64,000 nt of DNA, taken from contig LLCB01000035.1 in the NCBI GenBank assembly GCA_001414345.1, forward strand, positions 62,001 through 126,000. The letters run 5' to 3'. A program made the position numbers and the translations under genes. Numbering within the stretch: position 1 is the stretch's first letter; every line of letters starts with the position of its first letter. This stretch comes from Hymenoscyphus infarciens (Eukaryota; Ascomycota; Leotiomycetes; Helotiales; Helotiaceae). Shown one piece after another: positions 55,577-64,000 of the stretch. A model generated the notes under the pieces. The model did no database searches, was not told the DNA's origin, and was given only the letters and a program-made list of their open reading frames with translations.

Positions 55577-56906
55577 ATCGAAGAAGAACTTTGAAAGGAT
55601 GGAGAGGAGTGTGAAAGGAGAAGAGAGAGATTTAAATTGGGTCTCGAGTGCCTTGAAGGTTACTTCGATGGAGTTTTTGGGAAGGGATGGGCAGTCAAGC
55701 TTTGGGAGGAGTTTGTGAAAGCATGGTTACTTGGTAGCTTTGATATTGGGATGCCCATGGTACGAAATAAGTAAAAATCACAAACTAGCACGCTTCACAT
55801 TTATTTCCATTACAACCTGAAGGTATGTTTCGTCTGAGAACACGTTGTTGTTCAAATAGAACTCGGATAACGAAATCGCTTGAGCGAAGATACAAGAACA
55901 TGTGTACCTAATTTTTTACAAGGAGAAACAGCGTCTTTTAACTAGTGATACGAATCCTGAATCCCAAATGCTATATCGACTCGACACAAATTCGTAAGAA
56001 ACACAAGCCCATCGAGGGTAATTTGGTAAAGGACAAAAAAGACAGCGGAAACCGGAAACAGCTCATCTTCAACAGAGAACCCAAACTTCTGGTATCGGCT
56101 GAAAGTAAAAGAGCAAGTTCTATTCTTCCGACAATCTGGATAGACTGCTGTACACCATCGACTATGTAATGTCATACATGCCTAGGAATTTTGATTGCCT
56201 AGGTCAGCATGTAGCTCTTTGGTAAGAGCAAAATGAGCTGATCTTGTATCGTTTGATGTGAATGGTAGCGAAGTGTGGTTAAACAATATCTCTATTATCC
56301 ATCTCGGATTTTGGAGACTTCCTTGGTAAGATGCTCAGGATTTAATAACCGGGGAAGAGAAGGATCTCGGTTCATAGATAATCGTAACGATTGCCTGAGA
56401 AGATGAGGAGAACCAGGAATGGAGTTTCAAATTCTTCTGATCTTCTTCACCCGATATTTACGAACGTCCTATAAAGTCTCAATCAGCAAAGTGGTGTACC
56501 ACCTCCAAGAAATATGCTGAAGATGCGAGGGTGGCGAGAGGTATCTGAGCGAGCGCTCACCCTAAGAAATCCTACCTCGGAAGGATTCGAACAAGTTTCA
56601 GACGAAAGAGGGGTTTATACAGCAAAAGATATGCGATGGAATGAGTCTCGTACGTTGTTTTGGTTTTGAGTCGTTGCCTCCAAAACGCCAACCTCGGCTT
56701 AGACCCCTGTCTACCGAAACAATCGTGGAGAAGCTGGGGAGCTAAGAGACAATCACTGTTATCTCTCTTACAACGTACAACTCCTCTCTCTCTCTCTATC
56801 TTACAATACATCCCATTCTCAGTAATCTTGCCTCTTTGTCTTCGTCCTCAAAACGAAACCAGTCCCTTCTTACAACAATACAGCACGTAGAAAGCAAACA
56901 GCAGCC
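55577..56906. other. Intergenic region, no gene seen
   Basis: Normal composition. A CT repeat at 56768-56800 close to the next gene is a common fungal promoter feature. AGCTCTTTGGTAAGAGC at 56213-56229 looks like a tRNA D-arm, but no T-arm or acceptor stem follows, so no tRNA is called. Confidence 0.45.
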
Positions 56907-58466
56907 ATGTCGGACAAGATCCCCATTATCGTAAGTTACCTCCACTCTCAATTCCCCGCCTCCACAATTGCTAACAGAACTTAAAAGGCAGCTAATAGAG
57001 TCAGCGATAATGCAAAGAAAACCCTTGATATCGTAAAGAAGTTTGTGGAGGAAAGATGTATACCGTAAGTACCTCTCTGACTTTACCCCAAAATCCAAAC
57101 GTTACCCTGACAATCAACAGAGCAGACCCCATATTCTCAACCCAAATCGGAGAAGGAACCGATAGGTGGGATCACCATCCAGCGATCGTCGACGACCTCA
57201 AGATTGAAGCACAAAAACTCGGATTATGGAACATGTTTCTGCCAAAGGGTCATTACAAAGAATCCCCCGGCTTCTCGAATCTCGAATATGGGTTGATGGC
57301 GGAGCAATTGGGGAAATCGAGAGTTGCTTCTGAGGCCTGCAATTGTGCTGCTCCGGATACGGGAAATATGGAAGTGCTGGCAAAATATGGAAACGAGGCA
57401 CAAAAGAAGGAGTGGTTGGTGCCATTGATGGAGGGGAAGATTAGGTCTGCGTTCTTGATGACGGAGCCAGACGTTGCTTCCTCAGATGCGAAGAATATTC
57501 AATTGAGTATGGTGAGGGATGGGAATGAGTGGGTCTTGAATGGATCGGTAGGTTTTCCCTTGGTGGAGTTTTGAGCAATGCTAATATTTGGTAGAAATGG
57601 TGGTCTAGTGGAGCTGGTGATCCCAGATGCAAGATCTATATTGTTATGGGAAAGAGTTCACCAAATAACAAGGATTCTTATAAACAGCAATCAGTTATTT
57701 TGGTCCCAGCTGGAACCAAAGGTGTGACCGTGCAAAGAATGCTTTCAGTTTACGGATTTGATGATGCGCCTCACGGACATGGTCACATTACCTTCAAAGA
57801 TGTTCGAGTACCAGCAAGCAATATGGTACTCGGCGAGGGTCGTGGTTTCGAAATCATTCAAGGTCGTCTCGGTCCTGGACGTATCCACCACGCTATGCGT
57901 GCAATTGGTTCCGTAAGTATTTTAATGTTATTATACCTTGAAACATTACTGAACGTTCGCAGGCTGAACGAGCAATCGATTGGATGCTAATGCGCATCAA
58001 TGATCCAAGAAAGACACCATTTGGAAAACAACTAAGTTCTCACGGCGTTATTCTCGAATGGGTAGCCAAATCCCGTATCGAAATCGATGCCGCCCGTCTC
58101 GTTGTTTTGAACGCCGCCATCAAGATGGACGAATTCGGACCAAAAGGAGCACTAACAGAAATCGCCGAGGCCAAGGTTTTCGTACCAACAATCGCGCTAG
58201 ATATTATTGACCGAGCCGTTCAAGCATTTGGTGGCGCCGGTGTTTCCCAAGATACTCCATTGGCGGCTATGTGGGCCAACACTAGAACCCTTAGAATTGT
58301 CGACGGTCCGGATCAAGTTCACTTGCAACAAATGGGACGAAATGAGAACAGAAGGGGTGCGGAGGTTACCAAGGTTATTAAGAAGCAAGAGGAGACCTCG
58401 AAGCAGATGTTTGCTCAATACAAAGTTGAGCAGTTACAACCTGGGCCACGAAAGGCGAAATTGTAG
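56907..58466 (+). CDS. Peroxisomal acyl-CoA dehydrogenase (ACAD11-like)
   Basis: FAD-dependent enzyme that desaturates acyl-CoA at the 2,3 position. Exons 56907-56930, 56988-57064, 57121-57547, 57595-57912 and 57963-58466 give 449 residues, all splice junctions consistent. Features: [24 protein letters not shown]; the ACAD signature [13 protein letters not shown] followed by [28 protein letters not shown]; and [15 protein letters not shown] near residues 380-395. The sequence type is that of the ACAD10/ACAD11 group found widely in fungi. The protein ends RKAKL; the final AKL fits the PTS1 peroxisomal signal, so it likely serves peroxisomal fatty-acid degradation. Exon 1 codes only eight residues. 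Confidence 0.92.
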
Positions 58467-58808
58467 ATAGCATTTGGGGTAAACAGTACTTGGGTTTCAA
58501 GGAAAAGGAAGCAATTTAAGTGACATGTCATTGATTCCTTCCTCCAGTCAGTGAAATGCCTAACAGATGACAGTGAACCAGTGAGATTTTCCAATGGTTT
58601 GGACGAGTTTTGGACAAAACAGTTTGGCACAATTACATTCTTTTCGCAAACGGGGTTTTCAGAATCAGCTCATTTCCATTTATCATTATTACTCCAACCT
58701 CAACAGAGTGGCCATCCTACAATTACTCCAAACCATATAACCCACTAAATAGCCCGGCCATAACTCCCATGTAAAAAAGGAAGACCGACATAAACAACCC
58801 ATCATCTT
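58467..58808. other. Short convergent intergenic gap
   Basis: Contains the 3' ends of the acyl-CoA dehydrogenase (plus) and of the secreted precursor (minus). Nothing else seen. Confidence 0.5.
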
Positions 58809-59761
58809 TTAAAAATTAGGACCCTGGTTATTAACCCATCCATAAGAGCAATCTTGTCTCTCGATAAGATAGTATCGAGTACAGAAGCATCTGAACTGCC
58901 AAATCTTATACTATTTCCAGATTAGCACTCCATCTCACCAAAACAAACCACAACTCAAGCAGGGAAGGGAAGACTTACATGAGTCAGATTGTGTCGCACA
59001 GCGCTAGGCCATCCAGGACAATACATAATCCGAGTTCCTCCAGTTCCCGAACCAAATTGATCCCTCTTCTCAAGAGCCGTAGAATTAACCACAGCAGTTT
59101 CATTCCCCTCCCCACTTTGGGTAAGAGGGTCCAAGACACCTGCAAAGGCCTTCTCAATCTTTCCGACGGAATCTGCAATGGTGGCAGCGATAGTCGCGTT
59201 CATTGCTGCTTCTTGCATAGACCAAGAACCAGCTGATGCTTCTACCATGGCTTCTGCGATGGCGAGCTTGAGGGTCACGTTCATCTCCCTGAAGATATTT
59301 CCCCAGAGGGCAGTTGAGTTCTCTGCCCCGGTTTCCCTCTTCTCAACCCCAGCTCCCGACAAAATAGATTTCCTTATAGTGGCGAGAACTGTTTTGTTGG
59401 CTCTGATGGCCTCAAGAGCTCGAAGGAAGGAAGTTTCCTCAACTCGTTGACTGAAGTCATGCCAGCTCTCGCCTTCAATGGGCAACACATGTTCAACACT
59501 ATAGACCTGGGTGTTGTTGGTGCCGTGGAGGAGGTTGAAGAGGGGCTCTCTTGGGGTGAGGCCTGTGGTCTTTGGCTTGGTTGCCCAGTCGCGGTCGAAA
59601 TGGCACCCAATGGCATGGCCCCTGACGACGGCGATGGGGACACAAGTGTCGTTGAGGGTCAAGGGGGCGACGATCTTTCCCACTTGTTCGGTGCCGCCTA
59701 CTACTGCTCTGGTGGAAGCCAGAGAGGCGAGAGCGAGGACGAGGAGCTTTGAAAGAGACAT
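58809..59761 (-). CDS. Secreted preproprotein with Kex2-type sites and Cys-rich C-terminal exon
   Basis: Exons 59761-58979 and 58895-58809, split by an 83-bp GTAAGT...GCAG intron, give 289 residues. The start is MSLSKLLVLALASLASTRA, a signal peptide; an ATG 28 codons earlier would bury that signal. The middle (about 30-225) is helix-rich and bears several N-glycosylation sequons (NDT, NNT, NKT, NST, NVT, NAT). Two Lys-Arg sites fit Kex2 cleavage: GVEKR|ETG and ALEKR|DQF. After the second comes a roughly 55-residue segment with IMYCPGWPSAVRHNLTH and, in exon 2, FRCFCTRYYLIERQDC, holding four cysteines. The family is not recognised. A processed, disulfide-bonded peptide is inferred, not shown. 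Confidence 0.75.
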
Positions 59762-60632
59762 TTTTGGTTTTGGGATTGTTCGAAAATGTTGAATCAAATC
59801 TGGATGGAAAGTAAGGCAGGAAGTAAAGGATGGAGAGGAAACCATTTGGGAATTTGCGGTTTTAACTCCTAGTGGGCTTCGAGAATCTGACGTTGGAATA
59901 CCTTGAACGGAGTTGACAGTTAACGGTGTCAGACTAGAGAGACGCCGGCTTGGTAAAAAGCTATCACATTTCCTAAGCTAGTTTTGGCGACTCTTAATCA
60001 TGAGAAGGAAATGGAAACACTAGGAAATTAAAGGTGGAGTCACTTGAAAGTAGCAAGTAATCATATTGAGAAGAGGATGTCACATTGTCCCGACTTGTAA
60101 TGTTGGGTGTTGAACAATGGCAGGAGATAATAAATAGCACTTGAAATTGAAATTGAACTCACGACTTCGTTCCTTCCCTCACTACATCGTCCCTCGACTC
60201 AATACGGGATGGGACTCGAAGGTCGCTCCTTCCTTTTGACCTGTCTTGAAAGTAAAAACAGGATTTCATATTTCCCAGACCAGTGATGGTAATTCCTACA
60301 TATTGACAAGAAAATAGCAATACTAGAAATTTGAAAATGAAATCACTGGAAAGTAGCAAACAATTATAGATGTCCATAATACAGAAAGCCAGGAGGGGGG
60401 AATGGACAGGAGTTTAGTTTGTCGCCTCCTTAAAGTGCAAATACTCCTCCTCTCCAATGAGTATGGAGCGGAACAATGAAAATGATCGACAAGTTGAACG
60501 AACTCCATTTGAGGAGCACTCTTGTATCATCGTAAAAAATACCCGAGTGATTGGAGACGTCTTGGAGAAGAACAGAAAAAACATCATTTCGCCCCAAAGA
60601 GGACTTTGTAGAATGCTTTTGTTGCCGTTGAG
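59762..60632. other. Intergenic region with a worn direct repeat
   Basis: The segment 60005-60083 (CACTAGGAAATTAAAGG, then TCACTTGAAAGTAGCAA and GATGTC) recurs in altered form at 60308-60376 (ATACTAGAAATTTGAAA, then TCACTGGAAAGTAGCAA and GATGTCC). It is therefore a direct repeat of about 75 bp with about 300 bp spacing. No gene seen. Confidence 0.5.
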
Positions 60633-61410
60633 CTACACGGACATATCCCCAAACAAAATTCGTAGCGTCCAATCTTCGTACTGCATCCAGAGCCTCTGCC
60701 GATACCTTTCCACATGGTGACAAGCGTGACTGTATTCACAATCACATATGCGCCTAGTTTCGTCAAAAACTTGCTCCAATGTCAGATCCGTATCTGGATA
60801 ATTTGTGAAGTTAAACACACTCAAATCATGACCAAGTGACTCAAATGAGCCGTGTCTATCAAGCTCCAAAATGTCGACCCAATCATCCTCATCCTCCACT
60901 TTGAAATCGAGATTCCTGGCTTGACAAAACATGGTGGCTATCTCCTCCGTGGTAGTGAGTAACGGGATTACATCCCATTTTCCCAGAAAAAACAAGGGTG
61001 GTACACTCCTCATCCAGGGGAGGATCGTACGAAGGAACGAAGATGAGATTTTAACGTTGCCAAACTCAGCCAGAACATTGTTGATAAACACACAATCCAT
61101 AATGTCGATGGGGTATTTTCCCTCATAAATTGCGAGGTTTCGGACTTTTTTGATATCTGCACCGAGGTGTTCCGGACCGAAGTAGAATTCGACGACTGTG
61201 TGTTCTTGGTCGGGACCTTGATCCCAATCCAGGTACAAGATATCCAGTTCAAGATTACACCAGGTAGAAGGAGGGACGTAATCGCTCCCAAATGACTTTT
61301 GACTTTGTGTATATTGTTCTTGCGACCAGATGTGATTCCCTGCAAACCGAGAAGAGTGACGGCACGCTTCGGGATTGAAAACCGTGATAGGTCTACCCGC
61401 ATGGGTTGGT
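60633..61410 (-). pseudogene. 2EXR-domain gene remnant
   Basis: The 2EXR family is a large fungal family of unknown role whose members carry an SVCRES-type motif and a WxxxExDxLYLDW-type motif. Here the minus strand reads SRSVPSLFSVCRESHLVART in one frame (about 61340-61400), then after a frame change near 61255-61270 WCNLELDILYLDWDQGPDQE, and runs open to a stop at 60633 through FLRTILPWMRSVPPLFF and a typical helical C-terminus. The N-terminal part with the usual P-x-E-I-R-x-x-I-W motif could not be found. It is therefore a frameshifted, probably 5'-truncated copy; an unrecognised intron near 61260 is a less likely alternative. Confidence 0.65.
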
Positions 61411-62099
61411 TATCCACATCGAAGAAGCTCATACTGTGCAGGCGGTCGAAAGGCGTGTCCGACCATACCCTTGAGCATTTATGACTGTGGTCGACCTTTT
61501 CGAGATGTCATATGCGTCATCTCGAATGGGAATGAAGTTGCGGCTGTTGCAGTAGCCATTGCAGCAGCCATTGGCAAAGCTTCGAGGGATTGAGGCATGT
61601 GGGTTTCTTCCAAGAGGTCGAGTCAGTCAAGGCAAGTCAGCATATTCCAGGTTGGCTGTCACTTACTGGGGACACATTTTGGCTCCACTCCCTGATCAAC
61701 GCGTGTGCATGTGATCAGGCCTTCCTGTTCGAGATTGAGTCGTCGATGCCTCTTTCTCTGGTTGAAGTTACTAGTACAAGTATCCACTTCCCAAACCCAA
61801 AATTCGAGTCATAGTGGGGCTTTTCAGCTACAGTAGGTAGCTAGGTAGGTAGCATGTCATGTCCACCTGCACGTTGCCCCTTGGTTGCTAGGGTCGTACT
61901 TTCCTTGTTTACCACCGTCACTTTTTTTTAACAAAACCATCCACCACCCAACCGACTTGACTTCCTCTCCAAACCACTCCACGTCCACAACTTGATCACT
62001 CATCTGCACCCTTCAAGACACCATTGACAATTTGACAAATTTCCATCGCCCCAATCACAAATACAAAACCATCACTTCTTCCCAAACACTCAATCCAAT
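61411..62099. other. Promoter side of SPO12, no gene seen
   Basis: Normal composition. GGTAGCTAGGTAGGTAGC (61833-61850) is a small tandem repeat. The last 180 bases are CA-rich with few Gs and have the look of a fungal promoter and 5' leader. Confidence 0.45.
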
Positions 62100-62602
62100 A
62101 TGTCTTCCAACGTTCTCGCCGATAAGGACATCAATGCCTCCGCTACAGGTGCTGCGACAAACACTGGTGGCAAGGTGGACGTGGACGTCAACAGCATGGA
62201 CTACCACCGTCAGGTTCTCCAGAGCAAGCTTGATCAACAACAGTATGCGCCCGCCACGCCGCCCTACCCCGCCCCACCCCTCTTTAATCCTCAATCCGAT
62301 CTCGTGATCTCGTGCTAACATTCTCTCTCCAGGGGCAAGCAATCATACATCTCTCCCTCCGACACCATCATGAGCCCTTGCACCGCCAAGCTCAGCGCGT
62401 ACCGCAACAAGCAAGTTGGAAAGTAAGTGGCACATCCGCATCTCCCTCTACAAGCTCGCTCGCGTCTAACATTCAGCTCAGGGCCAAGCCAAAATCCCTC
62501 TTCGCAAAGACGTCCGCAAAGAACCTCCAAGGTGGCAGCTCCAGCCTGTTCGGCAAGCAAATCCCAAATTCCAGCGAGGAGAAGACACTAGACAGCCAAT
62601 GA
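62100..62602 (+). CDS. SPO12: SPO12-like cell-cycle regulator
   Basis: Spo12 proteins act in mitotic exit (FEAR network in yeast) and in meiosis. Exons 62100-62242, 62333-62422 and 62482-62602 give 117 residues, all junctions GT-AG and in frame (62243 GTATGC, 62423 GTAAGT). Exon 2 carries the conserved block QSYISPSDTIMSPCTAKLSA (20 residues), whose SPSD and SPC-TAKL core defines the family and contains the Ser/Pro phosphorylation sites. KPKSLFAKT follows in exon 3, as in relatives. The N-terminus is Asp/Asn/Ser-rich and the C-terminus short and polar. Small nuclear protein; size is normal for the family. Confidence 0.88.
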
Positions 62603-64000
62603 GCTCCCTATCGTACCTTCGCATAAGACGACCTTTGTACCAACACTATAATGACCTTCTGATGTGTTTTTCCCAGTCTGCGAACTTCAGACTCGGATTG
62701 ATATCATCTTCACGACCCTTTCTTCTTCACCACGACCTTTCTTCATCAAGCAGAACAAATACTTCTTCACAACACATGGCAGGGGCATATCAATAGGGAA
62801 ATTCTTCTGGCGGGATTGGTTTTGATCAAAGGGAAACTTGGCTATGCACACAGGCCGTGGGAATTCTTGTTATGACTGGCATTGGGAATGGAGTTCTTTC
62901 GGTAGTCTTGCTTTCTGTGGTTCTTGTTTTTGATAGGCATTCTATCGTTAGGGTCCCTTTACTTGGACATGACCAGGGAATTGATGAACTCTTATGACCG
63001 ACCTTATTACTGTTCTCTTTGAGTGATTTTTTTCGTGGTCTTGTATACATCCCAAGAAGCATTTACAGCAGCGTAGAGTAAACACAAGCGTACCGCCACA
63101 TTATTTCCACATGGGAAGCCACCACATTATGCAACCCTCTGCTCCATTTTTCTCATGCTTACAGCAAACATTCGTTGGTGAGCGCCTGTCATATTTCCTC
63201 GCATGCGACTTGGGATCAAAACCGCCTCTTAACCTTGTCAATTCCAGCCCTGCCCCCATTCTTCTCAAGGGATCTTGCTTGTCCTAGAATTTCAAGTAGA
63301 CCGCACGATAGACCTATATCTCTTCAGATGTATGCCGAAAGATACACTAACCTCTGAGAAGATTACAGAAAATAAGTCACAGCACAGAAGGAAGAATCAA
63401 ATAAGAAAGAACCCTCAATCTGAATTGTCGAAGGGCTAGTGAAAAAAAGAAGAAGGGATTACTCCTCTGGCAAGTACCCGAGAGAATTGCAGTTGGCAAA
63501 TAGAGTAGTGTAAATGCACGACGGTAAAGACGTTCGGATTCTGCCTATTTTTCCTACCTACATCTAGAAATTTTCTCGTGGAGTGACTATCGTCTGTAAC
63601 TTGTAAACATCTGGACTTTTAGGCGCGATGAAGGGGTGCTGGTATTTGAATTCTTCTGGCTGTTTCTGGGGTAACTGTGGTTAGATCATAGCTTACTCTC
63701 CCTTAATATGCTGTCTCTGGGTTACCTGTGCATTCCTAGGTTTCTTTATCTTCCCGCTAGTCTCTAGGAAATCGAGGACTGGCTCGGAAGTCGGGGACCG
63801 GGCTCGTGGTGGATATTTACCTGTTGTTGGAACTTTCTAGTACTGCTTTAGCTTTTGATGGTTCTAGAACAGCTAGGTTTATAGTTTTCAAATCTTAGAA
63901 ATTAGCTTGGATAACGCTTGAAAAGTTAGGATGAACACTAGGTGGCTGGAGTATAGACAGTGGATACTGCCACTTTGGAGAAGTGTGACTCTTTGTACCT
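62603..64000. other. Window end, no gene recognised
   Basis: Contains the 3' region of SPO12. Short frames on both strands lack family features. The stretch 63780-63880 (GGTGGATATTTA, TTGGAACTTTCTAGT, TTCTAGAACAG) weakly resembles 40730-40800 and may be a worn small repeat. Confidence 0.4.

Noticed and set aside
56195..56265. D-arm-like AGCTCTTTGGTAAGAGC suggesting a tRNA
   Set aside because: No GGTTCRANNCC T-arm and no pairing acceptor stem follow at the right distance.
59759..59845. Upstream ATG at 59845 as start of the secreted precursor
   Set aside because: It would add 28 residues before an otherwise ideal signal peptide; the ATG at 59761 is preferred.
63780..63880. Similarity to 40730-40800 as another copy of the hairpin MITE
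   Set aside because: Only scattered short words agree and no foldback forms; too weak to call.

Overview
The window looks like a filamentous ascomycete chromosome segment. Genes carry short GT-AG introns, usually with GTAAGT-type donors. A fungal phytochrome kinase, HET, 2EXR and fungal ubiquitin-like families are present, and the sequence splits into AT-rich blocks almost free of CA/TG dinucleotides (the footprint of repeat-induced point mutation, RIP) and gene-bearing segments of normal composition. A helotialean leotiomycete is my best guess, by inference only. I saw no bacterial, plasmid or phage features and no CRISPR array.

Layout. 1-11.7 kb: RIP-degraded LTR-retrotransposon cluster, including one copy with two recognisable 475-bp LTRs, closed by a large palindrome and a 5S rRNA-like copy with a damaged 5' end. 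12.4-13.9 kb: cardiolipin synthase (minus). 14-15.1 kb: an unrecognised coding-like stretch and a 235-bp foldback MITE. 15.8-20.4 kb: phytochrome hybrid histidine kinase. 20.4-25.4 kb: a long non-coding stretch with a 693-bp terminal-inverted-repeat element whose ends are built of heptamer repeats. 25.4-26.6 kb: four-helix MARVEL-like membrane protein carrying a hairpin MITE in an intron. 28.0-30.5 kb: large secreted protein (minus). 31.7-36.3 kb: a gene graveyard (HET, TPR and ubiquitin-like-domain remnants with frameshifts, split by a RIP-type insertion). 36.8-40.0 kb: second AT-rich block. 41.25-42.46 kb: a poly(A)-ended LINE-type insertion with a 13-bp target duplication.

From 43 kb onward the sequence is mostly ordinary housekeeping DNA: a 59-residue Cys-tailed protein, SAC3 (mRNA export), LTV1 and LSG1 head to head (40S and 60S ribosome maturation), a small secreted protein, a peroxisomal acyl-CoA dehydrogenase ending in AKL, a Kex2-type secreted precursor with a Cys-rich terminal exon, a decayed 2EXR gene, and SPO12. 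Exon structures were derived by hand from splice signals and reading-frame continuity, and each total was checked for divisibility by three.

No clear new multi-gene system is visible. The most notable items are the head-to-head ribosome-biogenesis pair, the secreted precursor with its Cys-rich exon, the small Cys-tailed protein, and several short non-autonomous elements.
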